From positions 806,001 through 870,000 of the forward strand of contig JAECYW010000005.1 of NCBI GenBank assembly GCA_023014335.1: DNA of 64,000 nt. Direction: 5' to 3'. This document shows positions 1-10,262 of the stretch, piece by piece. Positions within the stretch are counted from its first letter, which is position 1, and each line of letters opens with the position of its first letter. The notes under the pieces were generated by a model. The model did not search any database. It had not been told where the DNA came from and saw only the letters and a program-made list of their open reading frames with translations. This stretch comes from Galerina marginata (Eukaryota > Basidiomycota > Agaricomycetes > Agaricales > Galerinaceae). The translations under genes were made by a program, and so were the position numbers.

Positions 1-1011
1 ACGATAAAATATTCCAAATATATCAAGAGCCCAATGTTTGTTTTTTCAGTTATTCTTGTGAAATTCGAGCTTACGAGAGCTCTAGCGGCAATGCGTGTGT
101 CGACAATGCTGGGAAGAATGTCGTGATCGACAATATTGGCGCAGGCTTTCTTGTTTGTCCAGTGGGCCGTTCCACCGCAACGCACTTTTTCGAGGTACCG
201 AGTGCTCGCCAACATATCACAGGAGTAGGGTTTTGCGAGGAAGGGACGGCGATCGTGGGTGGCAGCGACCACGGCAAAATCTATCTGTTCCATCTGACAT
301 CATCTGATGTTCCCGACCAAGTATTGACACACGGAAGCCAACTATCCTTGGTCCAGGCAATAACAGTGAGATTCCGTGTTTTGTACTTGTACGATAATTT
401 GGGTGCTTATCTGATTCTTTTCCCTCCTTTACTCAGTGTGGTAGCTCGGATGAACGTCATCTTATTATAAGCGGGTCTTCTGATAACAAATTCGACATTT
501 GCATCTGGGAAAAACCAGTGAGTGTCTCCTTTTCTCCGTCGTTCGTGCCGATAAGCCCCTTCGGAAGACTAAAACGGCGCAGGAACGAAGAAGATATCAG
601 GATCACCGTCGGGGAGAGTTGGTCCTGATCCTAGTTCTCATCATCACCGGTTTATTTACATGGTTCCCAGCGGTGAAAATGGTCAGGCTGCCTCCTTGTC
701 ATTAAAGCGGCTCGCTGATTTATTGCAATAATATGGCAAAATTTTCAAAGAAAATTCAGGCGGCGTTTGCTACACCAACCAGTGCCGGTCTTTCGACTGC
801 ACGCGCTCACATCCTGAGAACACGTGATGCCATTGAGTATGTCGAGAAGCTTGAAGATAGTATTCTCGAACAGTTTGATGACCGAATGTGGCGCAAAGTT
901 CTCAAAATGGGTCCAAAGCTTCAAGACCACGAGTTGACTGATGACGAAAACGAGGAACAGTCAGTGGTCACTATTAAGGGACAAGCAGAGGCATGCGAGT
1001 TATATTTGTAG
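1..1011 (+). CDS. WD40 repeat protein, copy A (5' part outside window)
   Basis: This is the 3' half of a beta-propeller gene. I read exons ending at 365, then 437-517, 556-672 and 760-1011; all junctions are GT...AG and keep phase. The blade motifs GGSDHGKIYLFHL and HLIISGSSDN...ICIWEKP are typical WD40 strands. A hydrophobic stretch after RRGE (about 611-672, ending FTWFPA) looks like a C-terminal membrane anchor. The last exon is a charged tail (AIEYVEKLEDSILEQFDD) that is recognisably conserved in copy C at 20.2 kb, which supports the splice model. From family knowledge these belong to WD40 proteins expanded in agarics; the function is unknown. The start of the gene lies before base 1. Confidence 0.75.
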
Positions 1012-1786
1012 TTAGAGGAGTTAGTGTTGGAATCAGATTTGCGCGGTGGTCCTTGAACATGCTGTTATTTTTCAAAACCTCTCAGTTTGCTGTTACTTAT
1101 TGAAAAAATATGGCCTGTTTATTGTTGCACTTCAAAGCTTCAAGGCAGGTATAACGCTGTCTTTCTGCATACTTCTGCTTCCCAGTAAGTGTCTAGATCT
1201 TCCGAAATTCGATTGACAACGCAGCTTCCTCCTGTTGCAGAAACTGCTCGAAATCTCGCCAAGAGTCCCAAGTTAGATCTATGACTGTCGTAGTCTCCAT
1301 ATTCGAAGCGCGTGTCCAAGTCAAGAACACGGTCAGGGCAGAATCTCAACATCCCGAGGCCTGAGGTGAAGTCAAAACAGGCAGGCACATATGTAGGCAA
1401 TTTGTACTGTTACAACAGCGTGTCCAGGGGGATTAAGGAAAGAATGTCCGCATATATGTGTTAGAACTTAGAAGCTTAAGCTTTGATGCATCCCCTTTCC
1501 TACCCCAGATTAGTGACTAGGCGGCAACAAAGTAGACTATAAATTTGTGGGACCCTGTATGATGCAGTAAGTACATGCACACGAACTTTGAAGGTTTTGC
1601 TGAAGTTCACGTCGGCGTCAAGGGTCACGCGCGTCACGGCACGCTCTTTCCGGACATCACATGGCGATGCCTCGCTGCGAAGTATTTCCTCTTCATTTGC
1701 CCTCATCGTTGTTCCTGCCTCCCTCAGCTCACCTCCTCGATAACGCTTGCGTCTATATCAATCTGCAGTTACTTATCCACTGTTAT
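1012..1786. other. No gene seen; relic of kinase-gene 3' flank
   Basis: No convincing coding sequence. At about 1,395-1,450 the sequence resembles the 3' flank of kinase-like gene 2 (30.60-30.66 kb): both carry a TTTGTAC..GTACAACnGCGT..CAGGGGGATTAA pattern. This suggests an old, decayed duplicate fragment. Confidence 0.4.
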
Positions 1787-1813
1787 ATGTGTATCGGGAT
1801 AGTCCCCTGCAGC
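1787..1813 (+). repeat. GGGATAG hairpin motif, copy 1
   Basis: Core GGGATAGTCCCC followed by TGCAGC. The outer arm is poorly paired here. It lies 76 bp before the next copy. Confidence 0.5.
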
Positions 1814-1889
1814 ATTCCCAGTCCTATCATCTGTTCTCGTCATCAATCTTGATCGTTTTTTACGTCTCCGTTTGCTTAGCCGCGGTTAT

Positions 1890-1916
1890 GTTTGCATCGG
1901 GATAACCCTTTGTAAC
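1890..1916 (+). repeat. GGGATAG hairpin motif, copy 2
   Basis: Core GGGATAACCC with outer arms TTGCA and TGTAA, which pair with one G-T wobble. Confidence 0.6.
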
Positions 1917-2014
1917 ATTTCCTACGAACTTCATCGTCCTCAACTGGCCTTGATCACTAGGTTTGATTCTGTCTCTTATTAAATTGTACACGTTCCTCCC
2001 TCGGGATCTGTATT

Positions 2015-2870
2015 CATACCTCATTCAATGCCCGCGTCCGTCCCAAGTCCTCAAAGCTACCCCGGTCTTTAGCGTTAGGAGTTACAAAACAGCGTGGACA
2101 CCGATTTTGCACGCAATCTGCTACAAGGCATTGCTGTGGATGGTTGACGACATAAGCATCAAGAATTATTCGTCCAGCCATCGGCGCAAATCATCTCGAC
2201 GTACCCTCTCGCCAAGCCTTGTAAATTGGTTCGAGAACAGTTTGGATACGCAGTGGTGAAATAGTTGGCGGCCTTCAAGGGAACGGGTGAACTCGCTATA
2301 GCGGTCGAGGGTTGCAACAGGTAAGTGGTCAACGAGTACAGTTGCGTGCGCCGGTGCCTGACGGCGAATGTACCTGGAGATGTTTCCAATTGCTGAATAC
2401 GCCGATCATACTTTCTTGTCGCCCTGAAGCTGCGAGAACTGCCGTGAAAGCATCCAATGACGCAATAGTTGCACCTGCAACTAATTTTTGCTGTATAATG
2501 TTGTACATCAGGCTTTGTTCTAAACGACCGAGAGCTAGATCTACCTGGGAATCCCACCACCGTTCCACAACTTGTCGAAAACGGGGATAAACCCATCTTT
2601 ATCAGCATAAACATCGTTTCTGGACTGGATAAGGGCGGCTGGGATAAACATCCTGAAGAGCAAAGCAGACCCTCTTTCGGACTCGCTGCAGTTCCGAAAT
2701 GGCACAGGCGAATTTGTTTTCTGGAGGGCTCAAGACTCTGGATACTGTAGCGATGTGAGGAAGAATGCCGACGAGGACATGATGGACGCTGCCGATGTGG
2801 CCAAGATACTCGACACCGTGATGGTGACAGCGAAGTCGGCCCTATCACCCACAATAGCGATCTACATCGA
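2015..2870 (-). pseudogene. Plavaka/KDZ-like DNA transposase relic
   Basis: On the minus strand the segment 2,026-2,200 reads through RIILDAYVVNHPQQCLVADC and then VQNRCPRCFVTPNAKDRG, preceded in another frame by VEMICADGWTN. From family knowledge, CADG followed by a hydrophobic ...ADYPEQCL..CC...CPKC pattern is a hallmark of the Plavaka/KDZ-type transposases abundant in Agaricomycetes. The Cys pattern is kept, but the frame shifts between CADGW and RIILDAY and no continuous ORF remains, so this is a dead fragment. Upstream sequence to about 2,870 has open but unrecognised reading in mixed frames. It sits between two WD40 genes. Confidence 0.6.
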
Positions 2871-3000
2871 CCAACCCATTGGAACCGAATTTCTTTCGTA
2901 CTGATATGTAAAGATGGCCAAAACCCCTTTTAAATTTATAACTATTTCCCCTCAGCGTTGCCTCAGTCGAACTTCCACAGGCGATTACCCTGTTCTTGAA

Positions 3001-4530
3001 ATGACTTCTACTACCAAGCTTTCTCGTCATCGCCTCAACGACTGACTTCTTTTCTCTCTCTTTTTCGCTAGACCCCCAAGTTCGTCCTTTGTAAGGAGTT
3101 GGGGATTGCCACTGGGGCCGTTAATGCTCTCCTCTTTTCCGATGATGGGAATCTCCTCTTCACCGGCGGTACACGTATATTATTATTATCTTCCTTCAGT
3201 GACTTACGGTACAGCAGAGGACGATGAGAAGCCCCGAGTGTGGAATACTGATACATTCAAATGCGAGCAGACCCTCCAAAACGAAGGCGGTCAAGTTACC
3301 ACGCTCAATTGGGTCTATCTTGAGCCCCGCACCGGTTTAAACAACACATGGCTTTGTGTGGGGTCTGGAAGGGGGTCAGTCACTCTAGTCCCTTTGCAGA
3401 GAGAATGTATGGTGGGTGCAAAAAGTAGTCTTTCTTTGGCTTATAGTGTCAACCAGTCGGCCACAATGGATATCCTTGCATGGAAGAAGGGTGCAACATT
3501 TTCACCTTTCAACTTGAATGACGCGGTGGAGGTGGCCTACGATCATCAGAACTCCCACCTTGCACTTGCCAGCCATTCTGGGGCCCTACGAATGTTTAAA
3601 GTACAGAAGAGTGAGTCGTCAGATTACCATTAAACTAGCAGCTGACAAGCACGCATGCAGCGGCCCCGGTTCTGCAAGAACTTTGGGCGACAACCGTTGG
3701 AAACGTTATACCCCGGGCAATCTTCTTCGGAGGGAGCAATCAGAGTATTCTGACGCTGGCGCTTGAAACGGGAGACATGTAGGCTACCACTTCAATACCG
3801 CCGTCCCACACTAACTAATTTTCCAGGAGCTGTTTGGAGGTCCAGAACCATCAACTTCTGTGGAAAAAGGGACTGGCCGGTGGAGTGTCAGTAACTGTTC
3901 TTTATGATTATAAAGGTGCTCAGACTTACCGGATTCTTTTATTCCAGAGGAAACGCCACCCTTTCGTCCGATGAACCACACTCTTGGTTGACAACCTTTC
4001 AACTGGTCACTTCAATGTTTACCAATTTCATGCGACGACGCAGATGCGGTCCTTCCCATCTGCCTCTGCTGATAGCCGACGTCTGATAAAGCAATGCATT
4101 TTTTTTGGAAGGCGACAAGCTTGCTGTTTGTGCCAGTGCAAAGAGTGAAGTTCAAGTCGTGGACGTCGCCAATAACGAATGCATCCGGATGTTGAAAACG
4201 GGAAGAGGTGCTTTTACCTTGGTTATTTGTTTGGGCCTTGCTAACGGACTTTTGGGAGAAGACGATGACATGCAAGTAGTGGCAGCGACAACTGATAAAT
4301 CCAACCGGCATTTGATAGCCAGTGGATCAAGTGGTTCCAATCCTATGGTTTATCTCTGGGAGAAGGTGATTCCAGAGGAGCCGGAGCTTGTTAATGCCAC
4401 GGGATCGCTGGCTGCGGTTACTGATCAGGCCAGAGCCAGTGCGACCAACAGCGAAAAGACTGCCGTCGATGGACCAGTCAATGGTGCTGCTTGTCCTAGT
4501 ATTGACCTATTCCAGCTGGTCTCCGTATAA
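3001..4530 (+). pseudogene. WD40 repeat protein, copy B, frameshifted
   Basis: A paralogue of copies A and C with the same exon order. N-terminal blades: GAVNALLFSDDGNLLFTGG, intron 3,167 to about 3,212, then DDEKPRVWNTDTFKCEQTL and LCVGSGRGSVTLVPLQRE. Further blades: LALASHSGALRMFKV, intron, then ATTVGNVIPRAIFFGG, and late HLIASGSSGSNPMVYLWEK. Two breaks are visible. One base is needed near 3,970 to join SSDEPH to LLVDNLSTGHFNVYQ. The T8 run near 4,100 throws CIFF out of frame with GDKLAVCASAK. The C-terminus (after WEKVIPEEPE) differs from copies A and C and has no membrane segment. The first ATG I can propose is at 3,001, but its splice donor is not clear. Confidence 0.65.
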
Positions 4531-4958
4531 TTTTTTTTTCTTTGCTTTTATCGTAAAGAAGGCGGCAGAGTTTAGGCAGTCGCCGTATAAGATTCATAAT
4601 TTTCTACAATATTTGTATTGATGGCTCATCAAGGTCGTCCAAAATCTTATCTCGGACAGGTTACAGCCATACAATGGTTGAGATTGGTGCATTTGCCAAT
4701 TGGCTGAGCCTGAAGTCAAAGGGAACAGACATGCACCAACACTCCGATGGAGGACACTAGCCGTACAAAAGCAGTCTGAATAAGTAACGACAGAAAAGAG
4801 TGAACAAACAGAGACTACATTCCCTGAGTACACAAAGGACGAAAAGCATCGGCATTGTCAACTTGGGTGTACGCTGACAACTTGTCCAGGTACACAATGA
4901 TGTGGGAGGGTCTGCATGTCAGTCAATACATTGAAGTGATCCCAGATCGCTTGCTTCC
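4531..4958. other. No gene seen
   Basis: Probable 3' flank of WD40 copy B, running up to the LINE poly(A) tract. Nothing further recognised. Confidence 0.4.
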
Positions 4959-6185
4959 TTTTTTTTTTTTTTTTTTTAATTCCACGAACTTCCCCTTTGT
5001 GGCTGAGCCATATGGTGGGGTATGTACAGTACGGTGCTCTAAATAGTTGTCTAGTTATCTACTGGTGGCTCATAAGCACTCTATCTGGATCAGCAGCTTG
5101 GGTCTCACGGAATGCGACCCCAAGCGGTAGGCTCGCCCCCTTTGCACCTTGCGGCGCATTGGGAAAGAGACAAAAACCGCGACAATACGTGTGGTGTCCC
5201 ACATTTAGTAAGTTAGTTAATGGGTGGGGGTATGATAGATTGAATCTTCTCCTCAGATCGCGGTCGGTTGCTCTAGCTTGTTCTATGCGTTGTCCTCAGC
5301 CTCCACTGGTGAGTATTCTCCGAAGACAGATCGAAGCCGTCCTGAGGCCGCTATGAACTTGAATAAGGCTGGTAGGAGTGTAGCCTGTGATAATAGATCT
5401 GTCATGGATGAGGCCGCCCTGCCTGCCTCTCTTATCAGTGCATTGCGTGCTGCTCGGTGTGCTGGGCATCGGATAAGATAATGGTGGACGGTTTCATCTT
5501 CTCGTTGGCAGCATGGGCATCGTGGGGATTCAGCTTTTCCTATGCGGTGGAGGTGCTTCGCCAAAGGAACGTGGCCTGTTCGCAGTTGGTATAAAGTGCT
5601 GGCATGTTTACGGCGCAGGGTTCGCACTAATCGCATGAAACCCATGGACGGCATAGTCTTGTCGTATCTCTCCATGCGTTGAAACCTTGGTGATGTCATC
5701 CATGCTTTCTTTGCTGCTTTCTTAAGTTTTTGGGCAAAGGTCTGTCGGACGGCTGATTTGCTGTATGGTAGTTTCTTCCGTAGTGGGGCTGGGAGTGTGC
5801 CTCGTTCACTTGATCCTTCCTGTGCCGCCTTCTTTGCCTCCCAATCGGCTGCCTCGTTTCCTTCAATTTCGATGTGTCCTGGTGTCCAAACAATGCGCAG
5901 ACGCAGGTTCGGGTGTCGACGTAGCACCATGTTGAGCCTCTCGTGGATGAGATCCCAGATGTAGTGTGACGGTGCCGGACGTATGAGCCCCGTGGCTCGG
6001 ATCGCTGCTTGATTGTCCACTCCAATCCTCACTGCTCGCACCCTCAACTCGTTGCGCACCAGTTCAAGGCCTAGAACTATCCCTATACCCTCCCCTTCAT
6101 AGACGGTATGTAGCTTGATGCTCCCTAATTGATACCGCATAGGCTTGCTTCCTTAGTAGCCCTCCCGTCCCGGCGCCTACAAAAA
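4959..6185 (-). mobile_element. 5'-truncated Tad-like LINE retrotransposon, 3' end
   Basis: Read on the minus strand, an RNase H/zinc-knuckle coding end (6,140-5,283) is followed by about 300 bp of non-coding sequence. It then ends in a run of 19 A (19 T on the plus strand, 4,959-4,977). Coding end, 3'UTR and poly(A) together are the classic signature of a target-primed, 5'-truncated LINE insertion. The coding frame can be followed only weakly upstream of 6,140, where VFVGAGTGG appears in another frame. No reverse transcriptase domain is present in the window. Confidence 0.8.
5283..6140 (-). CDS. LINE ORF2 C-terminus: RNase H domain plus CCHC knuckle (partial)
   Basis: A 285-aa open frame with RNase HI features: the catalytic Glu in VYEGEGIG, an Asp in RIGVDNQAAIRA, WTPGHIEIEGNEAADWEAKKAA with the last Asp, and then TLYQLRTGHVPLAKHLHRIGKAE. 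A C-terminal CPCCQREDETVHHYLIRCP zinc knuckle follows. The first catalytic Asp of RNase H lies upstream and is lost to truncation or a frameshift: an in-frame TAA occurs five codons before the first Met. The order RNase H then knuckle is typical of Tad-clade LINEs of basidiomycetes. It is a fragment and cannot be active alone. Confidence 0.85.
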   Translation of the reverse strand: MRYQLGSIKLHTVYEGEGIGIVLGLELVRNELRVRAVRIGVDNQAAIRATGLIRPAPSHYIWDLIHERLNMVLRRHPNLRLRIVWTPGHIEIEGNEAADWEAKKAAQEGSSERGTLPAPLRKKLPYSKSAVRQTFAQKLKKAAKKAWMTSPRFQRMERYDKTMPSMGFMRLVRTLRRKHASTLYQLRTGHVPLAKHLHRIGKAESPRCPCCQREDETVHHYLIRCPAHRAARNALIREAGRAASSMTDLLSQATLLPALFKFIAASGRLRSVFGEYSPVEAEDNA

Positions 6186-6722
6186 CCTTGCTCAGCAAGC
6201 CGGAAGATCGGCTCAATAACCCACAAGCACTAGAATGACAAGGCATCGGCATTGGAACAAACAACGTGGGCGGATATAGTGGGCAGAGGCATGACCGTAG
6301 CCATCTGCAAACCTGATCCTAGGCTCATCTTGCCGCTTCCCAGCCCCAATTCGGATTCAATTGTCATTCGGTAGATAAGATAATGCTTGACAGAGGATAG
6401 ATATCGAGACAGGCGGAGTAACGGTTCTCTGTGTCACAATAGAAGTTGAATTCAAAGTCAAAGTCAACGTCGAGGCAGGGCCGGGATCGTAGTCGGAGTC
6501 AGCGTAGCCGCCCAAGGACTCAGCGGGTGGTGGTCGTCTGAGGTTGAATGTTCTCTGGTGTCAACCAACTCTTCCGCGTCACGAAGTGGGTAGAGGGAAG
6601 TGAGGGCATATGCCCGTTATGTTTTCCGACCCACTGCACCACCAGCGTTCATTCGAGCAATACTACTGATTGCGAGATATGTATCCAACGCCGAACGGGG
6701 AGTGTTTAGCAAGAGCCGAGGA
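6186..6722. other. No gene seen
   Basis: Non-coding. Contains short GTCAAAGTCAACGTCGAGG-like imperfect trinucleotide repetition near 6,450-6,510. Nothing else recognised. Confidence 0.35.
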
Positions 6723-6786
6723 GAGTCCAAGACTCGGACGATCACGCTGGAAAGAGCGAGGTGCTTTATTTGATTCAACCTCCTCT

Positions 6787-6801
6787 GCCAAACACGCTGG
6801 C
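6787..6801 (+). repeat. GCCAAACACGCTGGC box, copy 1
   Basis: A 15-bp box with inverted ends (GCCA...TGGC). It occurs five times in the window, always with CCTCC or similar upstream. Confidence 0.55.
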
Positions 6802-6873
6802 TCTGATTGTCGACTCGCACACCAATCACTCACCAATATGCACCACACTTCCATCCGACATCGTCTTTGCTGG

Positions 6874-6901
6874 ACCTGCGTCGGGATAGCCCTTTGCAGG
6901 T
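6874..6901 (+). repeat. GGGATAG hairpin motif, copy 3
   Basis: Core GGGATAGCCC with perfectly paired outer arms ACCTGC and GCAGGT. Confidence 0.65.
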
Positions 6902-7083
6902 TTTCTGTATTGTTTCTCTACGCTCTACGCTGCCTTCAACACCTGTATAGATCTCTGCTTCCAACTGGGTACGTGTTTTCAGTCAATGTTTCTCCATCGC
7001 TGAACATCGTCTCCAGCTTTTCTTTTTTCTCTCGTTCCTTGTCAGCCATTCCGGCTTCGGTATCACGGCCATTTATTGGTATT

Positions 7084-7109
7084 GTTGCACCGGGACAGCC
7101 CTCTGCAGC
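7084..7109 (+). repeat. GGGATAG hairpin motif, copy 4
   Basis: Core GGGACAGCCC with outer arms GTTGCA and TGCAGC, paired with one G-T wobble. Confidence 0.6.
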
Positions 7110-7239
7110 ATTCTAAAATCTGCCCACGGCGTCGACTCGGCCTTTCGCTCCTGCGTCGTTCTGCCCTTTTTTTCCACCAAGACGGTCCAAAGCTTTCCGT
7201 CCCGATCTCTCAAATGGATTCAGGAGACTAATGTTGGCC

Positions 7240-7263
7240 TTGCACCGGGATAACCCTCTGCAA
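7240..7263 (+). repeat. GGGATAG hairpin motif, copy 5
   Basis: Core GGGATAACCC with outer arms TTGCA and TGCAA. It lies 45 bp upstream of the small spliced gene. Confidence 0.65.
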
Positions 7264-7308
7264 TGCTCTGATGTCTATCCATCCTCTTTGCTTCCGCCTT
7301 TCGCGTCG

Positions 7309-7649
7309 ATGAAAGTTCAGGCACGCCGAACTCCTTCAAATCTATCCAGAGACGCTGTTAAACTCAGGAACACTGAAGACCAGAAGGAGCGAAACACAGG
7401 CCTCGAAGACGAAGGTCTGGATGAGTAGGTCGTTGGTTTATAAATTAAGCAACCGAAGTGACCTAACTTTTTAGAATCTTATTCGGTTTGGAACCAGTAG
7501 ATGGGATTTACTTAGTTTCTCCGCGCGTCGCCGTATACGTAGGCCATTACTTTTTCGTACTCACTCTATGCCTAACGTCTTCATTAATTTGATAGCATCA
7601 ATGTCGTGCTTCCAACTCTCAGAGCTCACTCTACCCTTCCTTCCTATAG
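7309..7649 (+). CDS. Small spliced gene of unknown function, copy 1 (77 aa)
   Basis: Exons 7309-7424, 7475-7538 and 7596-7649 give 78 codons including a TAG stop, with two GT...AG introns of 50 and 57 bp. The protein starts MKVQARRTPSNLSRD, has a charged middle (DQKERNTGLEDEGLDE) and then LFGLEPVDGIYLVSPRVAVY. Copy 2 at 27.5 kb keeps both introns at the same places, the same frame and an in-frame 6-bp length difference, which argues for coding. Several differences are synonymous. No family recognised. It is bracketed by hairpin motifs at 7,240 and 7,683. Expression is unknown, and an upstream exon is possible. Confidence 0.5.
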
Positions 7650-7682
7650 TTATGTCTCGGCTTCGCTATTAATAGCGGCCGT

Positions 7683-7709
7683 GTTTGCGCCGGGACTGCC
7701 CTCTGCAGC
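7683..7709 (+). repeat. GGGATAG hairpin motif, copy 6
   Basis: Core GGGACTGCCC between TTTGCG and TGCAGC; the outer pairing is weak. It lies 33 bp after the stop of the small spliced gene. Confidence 0.5.
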
Positions 7710-7885
7710 ACTTTATGAGCTGTCCAAAGGAGTGCACCACGTCTACTACTGCTGACAACGTTCTGTGGGCTTGTCGTTGTGCTTCAGGTCACGTGACCAA
7801 TTTACATTCGCGCAGGCTCGCAGGCTCTTCGTGATCAGGTGCTTCTGGCCAATGGCTGAGTTCGAATCGCCTTACTTGCTTATCA

Positions 7886-8831
7886 TCAAGGGTATCTGGC
7901 TTCCTGCCTACTGTTTGGGTTGCCTTCTTCCCCCTCCTACACGCGCTACTCCAGTTTCAACTTGGCCGCTAAGTGAACAAAGCTTACGGTTCCCAAAAAC
8001 TCCGTCATAGTTTTGGAACGAAGGGAGGAATCACGGTGAAAGCGATATCGATCGGCCCATGCTATATGATAACGACAAATCCTTGACTTCAGTCCCTCCA
8101 AGTCTGAAAGGTTCTGAGCAGGCCAGATGAACACATAAAGGTGGAGAAAATCCGGCGGTGACAGAGCTGCCGAAATCTGGGACACGCAAGGCCTCCGAAG
8201 CATGGAATGCCGCAAGCGCTTTTGCGACTGCGACCCAGAGGACCGAGTTCATGACTTAACTTCTTTGTCGAGCTACTGATAGGATAGACAGGCTTGAATT
8301 AATGGCCCCACGTTATCATCGATACCTATACTATGCGATGACGAGAACCATGCCGCAATTGAGCACCTTTCTCACTATAGCAGAAATATATGGCAAACCC
8401 GGCTCGTCGCTGAACATAGGCACCCGTCCTCGAAGAACACAGTCCAACCGTCGCCGTGCATTCTTCTGAACACTTGGGTAACTGAATGTTGCAGCGAAGA
8501 ATGTGTGAACGATCGCAGGCGTCTCGAAAGCACGAGAGCTAGCCTCGCCGGAGCGCCAATTAAATTATGGGGTGGTCGCCAGCAATGTATAAGCACCAGT
8601 CAGTAAACCATTCAAAAGGGCTTAATCTGCTCTGCGCTCTCTTGCCTACTTCCCACTACGTTCCGACCAGGCCCTCAGGCCTCAGCCCCGACAGGACTCG
8701 ATAAAAGCCCGACCACTTACGTTACTCCAATGAACCTTTGTTCTTGACCGCCACCACGACTGTCACTGGTATGTTGCTTCACTTTCCTTGGTTTGCTTAC
8801 TTGCTCATACAACTCGGATTAGTTCACCAAC
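7886..8831. other. No gene seen
   Basis: No coherent coding sequence on either strand. AT/GC composition is ordinary and no repeat recognised beyond the module edge. Confidence 0.35.
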
Positions 8832-9224
8832 ATGCAGTATACTATTCACTTTTACCGAGACCACCTTTTCAAGGCAACCAACACTCGCAACACGTCCTTC
8901 ACCCAGTTCGTAGCGGCTATAGGAATGCGCTCTGATGCGATCATGGCCGATTTCGGGGATCACGAATGGGTCGTTGTCATCTAGTAAGTCCAAACTCTAG
9001 TTTCCAGGACCAGCTCTGAGCTTTCGCTAGCCAGGGTTTCTACCGCGGCAGCCCGTCCGCGCACCTCACGGCTTTCGGTTTTCGAACCTCAAACGACAAC
9101 TCGACTCGCCGGGAGGGAACGACTGCAACAAGTCTTTTATCTCCGCCTCAACGAAGACGGCACTCTCGAATTTGGACTGGACAGTACGCGAGTGATTGAC
9201 AAGGATGATTTAACCGATCTGTGA
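8832..9224 (+). CDS. Small unrecognised gene or gene remnant
   Basis: From the ATG at 8,832 a 50-codon frame reads MQYTIHFYRDHLFKATNTRN and ends in a TAG at 8,982-8,984, immediately before GTAAGT. A second natural-looking stretch ends at 9,224 (RLQQVFYLRLNEDGTLEFGL, DSTRVIDKDDLTDL). A GTAAGT...CTAG intron (8,985 to about 9,030) could link them, but the phase I obtain does not join the two frames. It is therefore either two exons with a missing base or a remnant. No family recognised. Confidence 0.3.
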
Positions 9225-9261
9225 GGTATGCACAGTGCCTTTAATTGCATATGGTTGTGAG

Positions 9262-9770
9262 TACGGCCCCAAGCCCTACTTCTCCGAAGCCTGTGATGAT
9301 GATGACCTTGTCGGGATCGACGAGTCCGCGGAGGTGCGACAGATCTTGCAGCGAGTGGGAAGTTTCTAGAAAAGGGAATTCAAAGCAGAAGATCGCTCGA
9401 GGTTGTACGTCCACCGTTTGAAGGAGGCGCTCAGCTTCAAGACCATTGATGATTTTGTAGTCGGCTGAATTGTCGCGGGTAATGGCACGACGAAGGTCAG
9501 CCTTCTGGTTAGTTAAGTGCGTATGCGGGAGGTAATGTCAGCGAGGTCGGGTAAACGATCCATCCCACCATTCAGGTCGGCTCAGATAGGTTCAACTTGT
9601 GTGATGCTGAAGAGGAGAGGATGCATAAGACCAAGAATGCTAAAGGAAATGGCCGATGAGAAAGTGCGGACACCATAATTTTCGAGTTCATTCGCGACAA
9701 TGTTGGTGGGACCCATCAGACCTTTTCCACGTGTCCACCTGTTCAATGAGATTAGATAACGCAGGGGGCA
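9262..9770 (-). pseudogene. Duplicated fragment of fatty acid synthase alpha part
   Basis: Minus-strand copy of the FAS pseudogene segment 58,915-59,430, covering LMGPTNIVANELENYGVRTF through DLSHLRGLVD. From family knowledge this lies between ketoreductase and ketosynthase. It begins in the FAS intron before WTR and stops near GEVGPWG. It shares with the large pseudogene the nonsense codon after ITQVEPI (TGA, complement of 9,582-9,584) but reads through WTRGKGLMG, where the large copy has TGA. It is fused to a WD40-like fragment at about 9,770. Confidence 0.8.
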
Positions 9771-10262
9771 GTATCCAATACATGAAGATGGCTCCTTTGC
9801 CTCCGCAAATAATAAATTCGTCATCGATAAATACCAAACCCAAGGTCAGATTATTGCATAGATCAACTGCCTGTCGAATAGAGCCATGATATGTCAAATC
9901 AGGCAAAGTAAAATATTGATGTCATCGACGAGATTGGTGAAAGCAATGTACTTTTGCGCTTTGCTAATCGCCGATGCCCCTCTAGCCAATCTTACAGATT
10001 TAGTGACGGTAGAATGAAACAGAAGTAGGACTTACATGCGTCGATTAAATTCGATTGCACAAAGTAGTTTGAATGTGTCGAGGCGGTAAAGGACTCCGCC
10101 TGAATAGAGGAATCTGTTGTAAGTTGTGCAGTTATAGGAGTGAAAGCATGCACTTACAGAATGCAACCAGGGACTGATATACACGGGTCGACAAATGAAA
10201 TCACGATCAGGTTATGCTTTGAGACGTGGACTGTCTGTGGCCGCTTCCTGTAAAAACTGGCA
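9771..10262 (-). pseudogene. WD40-like beta-propeller gene fragment, copy D
   Basis: Minus-strand pieces read SKHNLIVISFVDPCISVPGC, then an intron, then LYSGGVLYRLDTFKLLCAIE. These are followed by KYIAFTNLVDDINILL and LGLVFIDDEFIICGGKGAIF. The spacing and the FxxDxxIICGGxGxI pattern resemble blades of agaric WD40 families, but this is a different subfamily from copies A-C. A one-base shift near 9,895 separates DDINILLC from LPDLTYHGS. It runs straight into the FAS fragment. No start or end was found. Confidence 0.5.

Larger units (their letters stand above)
6723..7885 (+). repeat. Hairpin module, copy 1 (about 1.16 kb)
   Basis: Near-identical to 26,893-28,052 in the same orientation. Similarity starts at GAGTCCAAGAC, runs through four hairpin motifs and a small spliced gene, and fades after the shared TTCGAATCGCCTTACTTGC. 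Internal segments also occur alone elsewhere (the 210-bp segment at 45.9-46.1 kb, inverted). No terminal inverted repeats or coding transposase were seen, so how it moves is unknown. Confidence 0.75.

Noticed and set aside
2159..2854. 231-codon minus-strand frame as a complete gene
   Set aside because: Only its end (VEMICADGWTN) matches recognisable transposase sequence and the continuation is in another frame, so it is a piece of a relic.
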